DNA from: Arsukibacterium perlucidum DSM 18276 | Lineage (GTDB): Bacteria > Pseudomonadota > Gammaproteobacteria > Enterobacterales > Alteromonadaceae | DNA: 64,000 bases | Direction of reading: 5' to 3' | NCBI RefSeq assembly: GCF_000382165.1 | Contig: NZ_KB907707.1 | Location: 1 to 64,000, forward strand | Shown: piece after piece, positions 1 through 7,035 of the stretch | How the letters are laid out: each line of letters begins with the position of its first letter | Position numbering within the stretch: position 1 is the first letter of the stretch | Position numbers and translations under genes: made by a program | The notes under the pieces: model-generated | Database searches by the model: none | Told to the model about the DNA's origin: nothing | The model's input: the letters and a program-made list of their open reading frames with translations, nothing else

Positions 1-278
1 ACTTGATTAAAAAGCACCAGTTGGTGCAAAGCATGAGCCGCAAAGGTAACTGCTGGGACAATGCCTGCGCGGAAAGCTTCTTCCACTCATTGAAAGTTGA
101 AGCAATCCAGGACGAGCCGATAATGGATAGGGAAACAATGCGACAGCACGTTTTTGAATACATTGAGGTTGATTACAACAAGACCAGAAGGCATAGTGCT
201 CTTGGCTATCTCAGCCCAGAGAATTTTGAATTGAAGAACAGTGCTTAGTGAAGTGTCCACTGTTGCTGGTACAGATCA
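1..278 (+). mobile_element. Right end of an IS3-family insertion sequence (truncated by window edge)
   Basis: The end of an IS3-type transposase gene is followed, after its stop at 248, by about 30 bases ending in CA near position 278, the usual terminal dinucleotide of IS3-family ends. The proposed right terminal inverted repeat is about 252-278. The left end lies outside the window, so neither the matching repeat nor a target duplication can be checked. It marks the edge of the accessory region. Confidence 0.6.
3..248 (+). CDS. IS3-family transposase OrfB, C-terminal fragment
   Basis: This is the last 81 residues of a DDE (rve-type) transposase, and the reading frame is open to the window edge, so the gene starts upstream. 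Residues around [17 protein letters not shown] match the conserved block carrying the third catalytic acid, the Glu of DDE, in IS3/IS150-group OrfB proteins. The tail ([21 protein letters not shown]) is the usual IS3 C-terminal signature. The protein would catalyse cut-and-circularise transposition together with an upstream OrfA made by frameshifting. Whether the whole element is intact cannot be seen here. The TTG at position 3 is an internal codon, not a likely start. Confidence 0.85.
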   Translation: MIKKHQLVQSMSRKGNCWDNACAESFFHSLKVEAIQDEPIMDRETMRQHVFEYIEVDYNKTRRHSALGYLSPENFELKNSA

Positions 279-352
279 AAGTTTCCGAGAGCCATCATCT
301 AGTATAGAACCAGTAATTGCCTGAGTTATTTTAGTTTAAAAAGGAGTTTTGT

Positions 353-916
353 ATGCTTGTTAATAGGATCGGGAAAATCATGAAGCTGGGCGCGTTAACC
401 CTCCTATTAAGCTCCTGCCATTCTGCGACGCAGTCTAAACAGTTTACTCCTGTGCCTTATTTCGATAATGGTGATGGTACGGTAACAGATATCCAAACCA
501 ACCTTACCTGGCAACGTTGCAGTGTTGGCCAGCTTTGGACAGAGGAAACCTGCATCGGCGAGCCGACTTTCTTTACTTGGGATGATGCCATGCAGCAGGC
601 TAAAGACGGCTGGCGGCTACCAACGGTCGATGAGCTGGATACGCTGGTATTATGCAGTAACGGCCAACGCACACCCTCTGTCCGTCCCAATGGAAAGTTC
701 GCTCGCGAAACAAATGGAAAGTGCCCAGGCTCCAATCCCCTGCCGACGATTAACCGGTGGGCTTTTCCAAATACGCCTACAATTTGGTATTGGTCATCGT
801 CGTCGTACGCTGAAGATAGTGGTGTCGCATGGGTCGTCGGTTTCGGCAATGGCAATGTTTACAACAATAGTAAGTTTAACGACTACCATGTACGCTTGGT
901 AAGCACCGGACATTGA
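353..916 (+). CDS. DUF1566-type (Lcl C-terminal domain) lipoprotein
   Basis: The product has 187 residues. The N-terminal hydrophobic stretch ends in a lipobox, LLSSC, at about residues 18-22, so it is probably a lipid-anchored periplasmic or outer-membrane protein. After it comes the pattern of the DUF1566/Lcl_C family: NGDGTVTDIQTNLTWQRC, a WDDAMQQA block, DGWRLPTVDEL, and a final WYWSSSSYAE...VRLV strand. The biochemical role of the family is not settled. The ATG at 353 has AAGGAG six bases upstream. The ATG at 380, just before the signal sequence, is an alternative start giving a more typical lipoprotein leader. It stands alone in its orientation between the IS3 end and the defence-like cassette. 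Such genes are often found in variable regions. Confidence 0.75.
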   Translation: MLVNRIGKIMKLGALTLLLSSCHSATQSKQFTPVPYFDNGDGTVTDIQTNLTWQRCSVGQLWTEETCIGEPTFFTWDDAMQQAKDGWRLPTVDELDTLVLCSNGQRTPSVRPNGKFARETNGKCPGSNPLPTINRWAFPNTPTIWYWSSSSYAEDSGVAWVVGFGNGNVYNNSKFNDYHVRLVSTGH

Positions 917-1342
917 TTGGTGGGGGCGCGCCTAGGCCATTAGGCGATGGTGAGCGTTGCTAATTTAACAAGGTAAAGCAAACTTTATTTTAAATAAATG
1001 ATGTTGATTGTACGTCCGCTTCACGCTCACAGCGGTTCTGACTGCTGGCTGCCAAAATCGGACATTAATTGTACATAATTATTAGCCGCTATGTGATGTC
1101 CGAGAAAACCTCAGACAGTGATTTTAATACTACTTTATGTTTAGTAGCCTCTTACCCCCCCGCATTTGTCTCAAACTAATGTATCTGTTGTACCTGTAAC
1201 TTATTGTAAGTTTTAGAAATGGGGGGTATTGTTCAACACATTAAATTTGCAAAAACGGATCAATAAATACTTAATTACGGAACGGCTCAGCGAATACGCT
1301 TCAACTTCTAATGAGTTCGTCCTCTGTTGAGGTAAGGATAAA
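917..1342. other. Gene-free stretch upstream of the three-gene cassette
   Basis: No convincing coding sequence is seen. A 6-bp hairpin (CGCCTA / TAGGCG, 929-946) lies just after the DUF1566 gene. A hairpin-like motif is at 1014-1036. A 7-bp inverted repeat, CGGACAT (1059-1065) and ATGTCCG (1096-1102), encloses an A+T-rich loop. The remainder up to 1342 is A+T-rich and presumably contains the promoter of the following gene. No clean -35/-10 pair was identified. Confidence 0.5.
1014..1036. repeat. Short palindromic motif, left copy (GTCCGC-N12-GCGG)
   Basis: GTCCGC at 1014-1019 is followed at 18-base spacing by GCGG (1032-1035). The interior contains CGCTCA and AGCGG. The same arrangement with the same spacing occurs at 3877-3900, on the other side of the three-gene cassette. 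It may be a dispersed intergenic repeat or a mark of a mobile cassette boundary. Confidence 0.5.
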
Positions 1343-2077
1343 ATGAAAAATTACAATGGACAGTTGATTCTTGACTTAAAGCGCAGGATTGAAGAAGACT
1401 TCACTTCAAGTAATTGGGAAGAGATTGGGCTTCTCACTGATTGTTCACATCTAATTTCCGGACATTCTAGGCTTTTGCGCAGTTTGCATTTTGGAGACGA
1501 AGACTATGGCGGAAATATCATAAGTGTTCTCAGAGCGATGCACGATCATAATCCCAATGCTCTTACTTCGGTTGAAGAGTTTTTGGATAAATGGTATCCA
1601 GACCAGAATATTACTTATATTTCTGCAAAGCCTTCTGAGAAAAAAATTACGTTTTCACCAAGTGTTTTTACAATACCTGATGGCGAAATAGAGGAAGATT
1701 TAGTTGCCGTAATGATGCCATTTGCAGGTTTCGATAATGTATATGACTCGATTAAAAATGCCTGTGCGTCTGCTGGCTATAGATGCTTAAGGGCCGATGA
1801 TATCTGGGACAGTTCATCCATTATTCAGGACATTTTTAGCTTAATCTTTAGAGCAAAAATTGTTGTCGTTGACTTTTCTGGCAAAAATCCAAACGTAATG
1901 TACGAAACAGGTATAGCTCATACCTTGGGTAAGGTAGTAGTCCCTTTAGCACAAGTTATTCAGGATATCCCATCTGACATGGTTCATCACCGGGCGTTAA
2001 TCTACCTTAAAAATGGTGAAGGCTTGAATTCCTTGGAAAAGGCGCTTGAGAATAAACTTCGATCAATCAGTGATTAA
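1343..2077 (+). CDS. NDT/TIR-like predicted nucleotide-hydrolysing protein with N-terminal helical domain
   Basis: The product has 244 residues in two parts. Residues ~118-205 have the fold signature of the nucleoside 2-deoxyribosyltransferase-like / TIR-like group: VAVMMPF at 121-127, a GYRCLRADD block at ~145-153, a hydrophobic strand AKIVVVDFSG at 171-180, then NPNVMYETGIAHTLGK at 182-197. Glu188 is in the place of the family's nucleophilic Glu. Residues ~10-86 form a separate, probably helical module that may be an adaptor or effector-associated domain; this is inferred from size and composition. Relatives in other bacteria are often linked to phage defence and NAD or nucleotide turnover, which is family knowledge and not shown here. 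There is no signal peptide, so the protein is cytoplasmic. It is the first gene of the A+T-rich cassette, 94 bp ahead of the dioxygenase-like gene. Substrate unknown. Confidence 0.65.
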   Translation: MKNYNGQLILDLKRRIEEDFTSSNWEEIGLLTDCSHLISGHSRLLRSLHFGDEDYGGNIISVLRAMHDHNPNALTSVEEFLDKWYPDQNITYISAKPSEKKITFSPSVFTIPDGEIEEDLVAVMMPFAGFDNVYDSIKNACASAGYRCLRADDIWDSSSIIQDIFSLIFRAKIVVVDFSGKNPNVMYETGIAHTLGKVVVPLAQVIQDIPSDMVHHRALIYLKNGEGLNSLEKALENKLRSISD

Positions 2078-2171
2078 CAAGGCCTGTCAGCAACTTTCTC
2101 GTTGGTCACACATAGCTATATTACTATCTGGGCATACAGCCCCTGATATTGATTGAGGTTAGGATATTCAC

Positions 2172-2828
2172 TTGAAAGACGACATCTTTTCTAAGTTATT
2201 TAATGGATATGAATCGGAGCAGTTTGCTGATGAGACAAAATGGAAGCTTTTTCCACGTAGCTGCGGGCGAAATGAACTAAATGTTAAGCATCTTGTGAGG
2301 TTAATGCAACCTACGAAGTTACTTTTCCATCGTTTGAGTCCTACTACTAAAGATGCCGCAAGAACTAATACATTATCATCTCGCTTTGGTCTTGGGGAGT
2401 TTCCATTACACACCGATTTTGCCAGTGTAACAGTACCGCCAAAATATATCTTATTGGTTGCGCCTCGCCCACGCGACACCGAGACACTTTTATTTGATGC
2501 ACGTCGATTAATCGAACAGTATGGTCATGATTATCTTTCGAGGTGTTTATTTCTCCTACATGGGACTACTCCTCGCTACTGCCGAATGCTAACTTTAAAA
2601 GATGGTCGTCTGTGTTTCCGTTATAACAAAGTAGTGATGACGCCACAGAACCCTGAGGCTCAGGAGGTAGCCAATTACATTAATTCTGGAGGTTTACCTT
2701 TATGCCGAATAAACTGGCATCAGCATCGAGTTGCGTTAATCGATAACTGGGGTACGTTTCATTCTCGTAGCACTTACAAAGACCCCGATAGGATTGGATT
2801 ATATAGATTCGCCATTTGGAAGGAATAA
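2172..2828 (+). CDS. Small TauD/TfdA-like Fe(II)/2-oxoglutarate dioxygenase-like protein
   Basis: The product has 218 residues. It shows the ordered landmarks of the TauD/clavaminate-synthase-like oxygenases: His80-Thr-Asp82 in an LHTDFA block (first two iron ligands), RDTETLLFDARRL at ~101-113, RYN at ~150-152, and DNWGTFHSRST at ~191-201 with His197 as third iron ligand. Arg207 or Arg212 is a candidate 2-oxoglutarate-binding residue. It is shorter than typical TauD (about 280 residues). Catalysis would need Fe(II), O2 and 2-oxoglutarate; the substrate cannot be guessed. The start is TTG at 2172 with only a weak GAGG upstream, so the N-terminus is uncertain. The stop lies two bases ahead of the next gene's ATG (2831), whose AAGGA ribosome-binding site lies inside this gene's end, which suggests co-translation. 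Confidence 0.6.
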   Translation: MKDDIFSKLFNGYESEQFADETKWKLFPRSCGRNELNVKHLVRLMQPTKLLFHRLSPTTKDAARTNTLSSRFGLGEFPLHTDFASVTVPPKYILLVAPRPRDTETLLFDARRLIEQYGHDYLSRCLFLLHGTTPRYCRMLTLKDGRLCFRYNKVVMTPQNPEAQEVANYINSGGLPLCRINWHQHRVALIDNWGTFHSRSTYKDPDRIGLYRFAIWKE

Positions 2829-2830
2829 AA

Positions 2831-3787
2831 ATGACTTGGACTGCTGAAAGCTATTATGCAAAAGCTTATGTTTACTGGACGAAGGCTACATCTAGGGACC
2901 GAGCAAACGAGGACTTCCTATTGAACGTAGCCTTTGCAGTAGAGTTTGTTGCCCGTGGAACTATTTGTCATGTCAATCCCGCGCTAAATGCTGCCACGGA
3001 TTTAGAGAGTATCCTTTTCGCGTGTGGGCAAGAACCCAGAGCACCTATAAAAACGATTGATTTCTTCGATGTCATCAAGCGACTGCAAAGGTTGGTCCCA
3101 GATTTAACAGAAATTGAACTTCAAAAGGTAAGAACGCTTATTGATATCCGAAATGGAGAGCTTCATGGCGATAAGACTGGAATGAATCAGATCAACCCAG
3201 ACAGTATTATGCCGAGCATCTATTCATTCTTCGTTAAGGCCGCAAAGTTTGCCGATCAGAGTCTAGCTGCACTGTTAGGGCCTGAGGATGCACAGCTTGC
3301 CCAACAAACGGCCAACGCCATAACTAAAGATCGCACAACACGAGTTAGAGACCTTATAAAAGTATGTAAGGATCGTTTTTTCTCCCTGACTAATGAACAA
3401 CAGAGTCAGATGAGAGAGTCCTCAAAGACACAAGTGATATCCGCAGTCTTAGCTAGCGGTCATCATCTTATATATGTCAAATGTCCAGCGTGTGCACAAA
3501 CTGGACAACTTGTCGCCACACCAGTAGGCAGAAGTGCTCCAATTCTGAGGGGAGATGAGCTTGTTCAAGAGGTTAGGGTTATCCCTATGCAGTTCACCTG
3601 TAAATGCTGCAACCTTGATATAAAAGGATTGGACGAACTTATGGCCGCTGGATTTTCTCATGAGTACCGTTCATTTGATGACGTCGATCCTCTAGAACAC
3701 TTTAATATAAACCCTCATGATTATGTTGATCCAGAAGAGATTGCGCGTGAGTATCATCGAGATATGTACGAGTATCAAGATGAGTAA
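2831..3787 (+). CDS. HEPN-like protein with C-terminal zinc ribbon, function unknown
   Basis: The product has 318 residues. The N-terminal ~150 residues look helical and contain IDIRNGELHGD, in which Arg107-x4-His112 fits the R-x4-6-H motif of HEPN RNases. Residues ~218-260 hold two Cys pairs, CPAC (218-221) and CKCC (257-260), spaced as in a zinc ribbon. The C-terminus is rich in Asp, Glu, His and Tyr. If HEPN-active it would cut RNA, often as an abortive-infection or toxin effector; this is inference from one motif. The start at 2831 is preferred over the in-frame ATG at 2816 because AAGGA lies eight bases ahead of it. It is the last gene of the cassette, probably in one transcript with the dioxygenase-like gene. 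Confidence 0.55.
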   Translation: MTWTAESYYAKAYVYWTKATSRDRANEDFLLNVAFAVEFVARGTICHVNPALNAATDLESILFACGQEPRAPIKTIDFFDVIKRLQRLVPDLTEIELQKVRTLIDIRNGELHGDKTGMNQINPDSIMPSIYSFFVKAAKFADQSLAALLGPEDAQLAQQTANAITKDRTTRVRDLIKVCKDRFFSLTNEQQSQMRESSKTQVISAVLASGHHLIYVKCPACAQTGQLVATPVGRSAPILRGDELVQEVRVIPMQFTCKCCNLDIKGLDELMAAGFSHEYRSFDDVDPLEHFNINPHDYVDPEEIAREYHRDMYEYQDE

Positions 3788-3876
3788 AGATAAGTGAGTT
3801 GGCGGCAAGCCAGCAAACACCGTTGGATTGTAATACTCGAAATGTGAACTTTAACAAAATTAATGTCCAGACCAAT

Positions 3877-3900
3877 GTCCGCAATTCGCTCATAGCGGAC
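3877..3900. repeat. Short palindromic motif, right copy (GTCCGC-N12-GCGGAC)
   Basis: GTCCGC (3877-3882) and GCGGAC (3895-3900) form a perfect 6-bp stem with a 12-base loop. The loop shares CGCTCA and AGCGG positions with the copy at 1014-1036. It lies between the last cassette gene and the convergent membrane-protein gene, so it could also act as a weak transcription barrier. Confidence 0.55.
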
Positions 3901-3918
3901 TAAGGCTTTGAAAGTTTC

Positions 3919-4278
3919 CTAGCTGAAAATAAAGTCAACAATTACAGTGCTAATCATCAGGTAAACAGATAGAAATACCCATGCCGCCAGCCACCAGTCT
4001 TTGCGGCTGGCGTATTTCTTAACTTCTACCGGATTTAAAAACGGATCTCGGGAGTTATTAAAACCGCAAATAGGCAGAAATATCGCCCAGGCGTACCACA
4101 TTACCCGCCAGCCTGGGCCGTCCCACTTACTAATTGTATCTTTCTGCGCGGCCCTCATCTTTCGCTCTATTGGCCGCATGCTGAACATTGCAAAAACCAG
4201 CCAGGAAATCACAGATGAAACCAACATTAGCCCGAAAAGATTACTTAGCAGTGAAAACTCAATTTCGTTCTCTGTCAC
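3919..4278 (-). CDS. Small membrane protein, candidate immunity protein of the upstream toxin-like gene
   Basis: The product has 119 residues with two or three predicted membrane segments (about residues 8-32, possibly 58-72, and 95-117) and a charged central loop with several Trp residues. The start is a GTG whose codon overlaps the stop of the preceding gene (GTGA, 4275-4278), so translation is almost certainly coupled. No family was recognised. A small multi-pass protein coupled to a toxin-like gene with a hydrophobic C-terminus fits an immunity protein to a membrane-acting effector. Both are minus strand and nothing else belongs to the unit. Confidence 0.6.
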   Translation of the reverse strand: MTENEIEFSLLSNLFGLMLVSSVISWLVFAMFSMRPIERKMRAAQKDTISKWDGPGWRVMWYAWAIFLPICGFNNSRDPFLNPVEVKKYASRKDWWLAAWVFLSVYLMISTVIVDFIFS

Positions 4279-5330
4279 AACCGGGTTCTCGTAATTTGAT
4301 CATATCGCTTACCAAAAAAGTCTTGTGCTGATTCATCAGCATGCTTCGATAAATTATAACCGGCATATAGACCAGCCCCTATTAAGCAGACCCAGCCTAC
4401 TGGCCCCAGAATAAGCTTAATGCCTATGCCAACTGCGAGTTTACCAACACCAATACCGGTTAATACGGATGCAGTTAGTCCTGCACTTTGAACCACAAAT
4501 TCTCTGGTACCATCGCCGCCATTTGCACTTACGCCTTTAACTCTATTTGCCCGGAAACCAATATCTACAAGGATAGCGCCATTACCCAGAATACGGCTAT
4601 ATCGCGCGTAGTTATTCAGGGCGACAACTTGCTGTGAGGTGCTGACCTGCAAGGTATTGGCGGTGCGCTGGCTACCCGCTGAATTACCATGCATATTGCG
4701 GCCACTTTTGGCGACATTAATACTGCGATCAACATTCGCTAAGGTTGTTTTAGTGCTGCTGGCTTTGTTAAGTGCTGCATAGCGCTTTAACTGGGCCTGG
4801 AAGCGCATAATCAGATCTGCATGCGCCGCACGAACTGCCGCCTCTTTGGCAGCAATTAGCGGGTTATGGGCGCCTCTGGCACGTGCGCCGCTAACAGCGC
4901 TTTTGGCCTGACTGGCTTGATGTAAATCTTCCAGCGCAACCTGATATTTTATTAATGCCTTTTGCAAAGCACTGCTTTGCTCACCTGCTAAGCTGATTGC
5001 AGCCGCGGCAGCTGGTAAACCATGTAGCTCAATCCGCTCCATTACTGGTTTAATATGTTCATCAACGGTTTGCGCAATGGGTAAGGTGTATTCTTCATAA
5101 TGAGAATAGGTTTGGGCAATACGCTGCTGCGCGGCGAGAGGCATGGCCGACATATGCCCGGAAATAAAGGTATCGTTTGGGCCGCAAGAGGTTAAATAAG
5201 GTTTGCCCGGAACCAGCATATCCATAGTACTGGTGCGGTTAAACTCATTAAAGCGGGCCAGTAAGTCGGGATCTGACGCAAAAATGTCACTGGCGCGCTG
5301 CGCCCGGGTTGCAATATAAAACTCGGCCAT
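4275..5330 (-). CDS. Toxin-like protein with hydrophobic Gly-rich C-terminus (putative membrane-acting effector)
   Basis: The product has 351 residues. No characterised family was recognised. The N-terminal ~60 residues resemble a LysM-like pattern (ASDIFASDPDLLARFNEFN, then LVPGKPYL). The middle (~100-230) is Ala-rich and helical, with many Lys/Arg/Gln. The C-terminal part (~280-335) is strongly hydrophobic and Gly-rich, compatible with one or two inserting hairpins. There is no signal peptide. This layout with a coupled small membrane protein downstream resembles pore-forming type VI or contact-dependent effectors. No VgrG, PAAR or Hcp gene is visible here. The start at 5330 has AAGGA at good spacing. 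A TTG 42 bases upstream is in frame but lacks a ribosome-binding site. Function is inference. Confidence 0.6.
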   Translation of the reverse strand: MAEFYIATRAQRASDIFASDPDLLARFNEFNRTSTMDMLVPGKPYLTSCGPNDTFISGHMSAMPLAAQQRIAQTYSHYEEYTLPIAQTVDEHIKPVMERIELHGLPAAAAAISLAGEQSSALQKALIKYQVALEDLHQASQAKSAVSGARARGAHNPLIAAKEAAVRAAHADLIMRFQAQLKRYAALNKASSTKTTLANVDRSINVAKSGRNMHGNSAGSQRTANTLQVSTSQQVVALNNYARYSRILGNGAILVDIGFRANRVKGVSANGGDGTREFVVQSAGLTASVLTGIGVGKLAVGIGIKLILGPVGWVCLIGAGLYAGYNLSKHADESAQDFFGKRYDQITRTRL

Positions 5331-5549
5331 ATCAATATCCTTATTTTCAGCTTTACGCGGAATTTTAGGCAAAGTATTTCAATTCATCAATAAATATTAA
5401 CTGTTAATAAACTAATTAATCACAATTCGCATTTTTAGTAATGAGATATACCAGTAAGATTGACGCCCAAAGTGCCACATAGACTATTGTATTGGCTTTC
5501 AATTGAAAGTAACGTCAGAGTTAATTTGCAAAGCAAAACAGACACTATA

Positions 5550-5753
5550 ATGAAATCTCATCTATTAAAATACGTCGGCTGGATAAGCGATTTTTTCCTG
5601 GCAGCTATGACGATTGCTTACCTGGTTTTTATCTTTTTGGCACGGGAGCAGTTTAACACCGTGCAGTTAATCATTTTTTTCGGCCTGGGGTTAATTGCTG
5701 TTGTTGTTCTGGCTCGGGCCATATTTAAGCAAATTGCCAGTTTAACCCGCTGA
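5550..5753 (+). CDS. Small two-helix membrane protein
   Basis: The product has 67 residues with two hydrophobic helices (about residues 12-32 and 38-58), and no recognised family. The ATG at 5550 lacks a strong ribosome-binding site. The open frame extends back to a TTG at 5460, but that extra stretch looks non-coding. It lies 17 bp ahead of the SRPBCC gene and may be co-transcribed with it. Confidence 0.5.
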   Translation: MKSHLLKYVGWISDFFLAAMTIAYLVFIFLAREQFNTVQLIIFFGLGLIAVVVLARAIFKQIASLTR

Positions 5754-5770
5754 AAAGCGAAGGAGGACAT

Positions 5771-6220
5771 ATGCGCAAGGTTAAACAAATAAACTTCAGT
5801 ACTGTGATTAACGCGCCAATAGAGTTGGTATGGCAGCGGATGTTTGATGATACCGGTTTTCGGATCTGGACGGCGGCCTTTTGCGAAGGTTCATACTATG
5901 AGGGTAAGTGGCAGCAGGGCGATCCAATGCGGTTTTTGTCGCCGTCTGGTGATGGCATGGTGGCCACCATTGCTGAGCTGGAACCGCTTAAGTTTGTCTC
6001 GATTAAACACCTGGGCTTTGTGGTTGGCGGTAAAGATGACTTAAGCAGTGAGCAGGTTAGCAGCTGGGCGCCGGCCTTTGAAAATTACTATTTTAAAACG
6101 CTGCCAGAGGGCACTGAAGTAAAAGTAGAGCAGGAAATTGACCCTTCGTATGATGAGTTTATGTCACGCTGCTGGCCTGTAGCACTACAAAAACTGAAAG
6201 CCTTATGTGAGCAGGCCTGA
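5771..6220 (+). CDS. SRPBCC-family (START/AHSA1-like) protein
   Basis: The product has 149 residues. The opening INFSTVINAPIELVWQRMFD, then the FRIWTAAFCEGSYYEGKW block and the long C-terminal helix, follow the helix-grip fold of SRPBCC/AHSA1 proteins, which enclose a hydrophobic ligand pocket. The family covers ligand carriers, cyclases and Hsp90 co-chaperone-like proteins, so no specific role can be given. A very strong ribosome-binding site (GAAGGAGG) precedes the ATG at 5771. The protein is cytoplasmic, with no signal peptide. Confidence 0.75.
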   Translation: MRKVKQINFSTVINAPIELVWQRMFDDTGFRIWTAAFCEGSYYEGKWQQGDPMRFLSPSGDGMVATIAELEPLKFVSIKHLGFVVGGKDDLSSEQVSSWAPAFENYYFKTLPEGTEVKVEQEIDPSYDEFMSRCWPVALQKLKALCEQA

Positions 6221-6275
6221 ACTTGGTCGCAGGCTTTTGGTCATACTGGGCGTTACGTAATCAACAAGGGAAGTT

Positions 6276-6947
6276 ATGAATAAACTTAAACAACTGTGGC
6301 GCGATAACCGCGGCCTTATCGTTTTTATCAGTTTGATGTTTGTGTTTCGAAGTGCGGTAGCAGATTGGAATGACGTACCGACCGGCTCGATGCAGCCCAC
6401 CATTGAAATTGGTGACCGGATTTTAGTTAATAAAATGGCTTACGACTTACGCCTGCCGTTTAGCACATTGTCAATGCTGAAATTGGCTGACCCGAAGCGC
6501 GGCGATATTGTGATCTTTGCCTCAGAAGCCGCCGATAACCGCCTAGTGAAAAGAGTTGTTGGTATGCCGGGCGATGTGGTGGCCATGCAACATAATGTGC
6601 TGAGTATTAATGGCGAACGATTGGCGTACACCGAGTCAGATCCGGCAACTGAAGCCGCGGAATCAGAGCCTGGCAACGAAGTACTGTTAACCGAGCAACT
6701 GGGTGGTATCCGTCATGCCGTTAAGTTAGCACCGCTATCGAGTGGTTTGGCTAACTTTGCCCCGGTGCGGGTGCCTGAAGGGCATTATCTGGTACTGGGC
6801 GATAATCGCGACAACAGCGCCGACTCGCGGGTAATTGGCTTTGTGCCGCGCCACGAAATTGTTGGCCGTGCTGGCAAGGTGTTGTTCTCTCTGGATTATG
6901 ATAACTACTACCTGCCACGGCGCGAACGCTTTTTAGCCTCTCTATAA
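6276..6947 (+). CDS. lepB: Signal peptidase I
   Basis: The product has 223 residues. It cleaves signal peptides of exported proteins at the periplasmic face of the inner membrane. One N-terminal membrane helix (~12-29) is followed by PTGSMQPTI with catalytic Ser38, a KRVVGMPGD block containing the general-base Lys92, and GDNRDNSADSR near ~172-182. These are boxes B, D and E of the S26 family. It is shorter than the E. coli enzyme (324 residues), which has two membrane helices, so this may be an accessory paralogue and not the main LepB. It is not next to lepA or rnc, the usual neighbours of the housekeeping gene. The ATG has GGGAAG upstream. A strong terminator follows. Confidence 0.9.
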   Translation: MNKLKQLWRDNRGLIVFISLMFVFRSAVADWNDVPTGSMQPTIEIGDRILVNKMAYDLRLPFSTLSMLKLADPKRGDIVIFASEAADNRLVKRVVGMPGDVVAMQHNVLSINGERLAYTESDPATEAAESEPGNEVLLTEQLGGIRHAVKLAPLSSGLANFAPVRVPEGHYLVLGDNRDNSADSRVIGFVPRHEIVGRAGKVLFSLDYDNYYLPRRERFLASL

Positions 6948-6963
6948 TATTTCAGATTACCTG

Positions 6964-6996
6964 ACATAGCCGCCGTGCGGCTGTGTTGCATTTTTT
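6964..6996 (+). terminator. Rho-independent terminator after lepB
   Basis: A 10-bp stem (6964-6973 with 6977-6986, one T-G wobble) and a 3-base loop are followed shortly by six Ts (6991-6996). It lies 16 bp after the lepB stop. Confidence 0.85.
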
Positions 6997-7035
6997 CTTG
7001 CCGGGCTGAAACGGACAATCACCACTCTTTTGGAG

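Noticed and set aside
929-1102. integron attC site in the spacer after the DUF1566 gene
   Set aside because: No paired core sites (GTTRRRY type) at suitable spacing and no integrase in the window.
2168-2479. Minus-strand frame over the dioxygenase-like gene
   Set aside because: No ribosome-binding site and no recognisable protein pattern; the plus strand has ordered catalytic residues.
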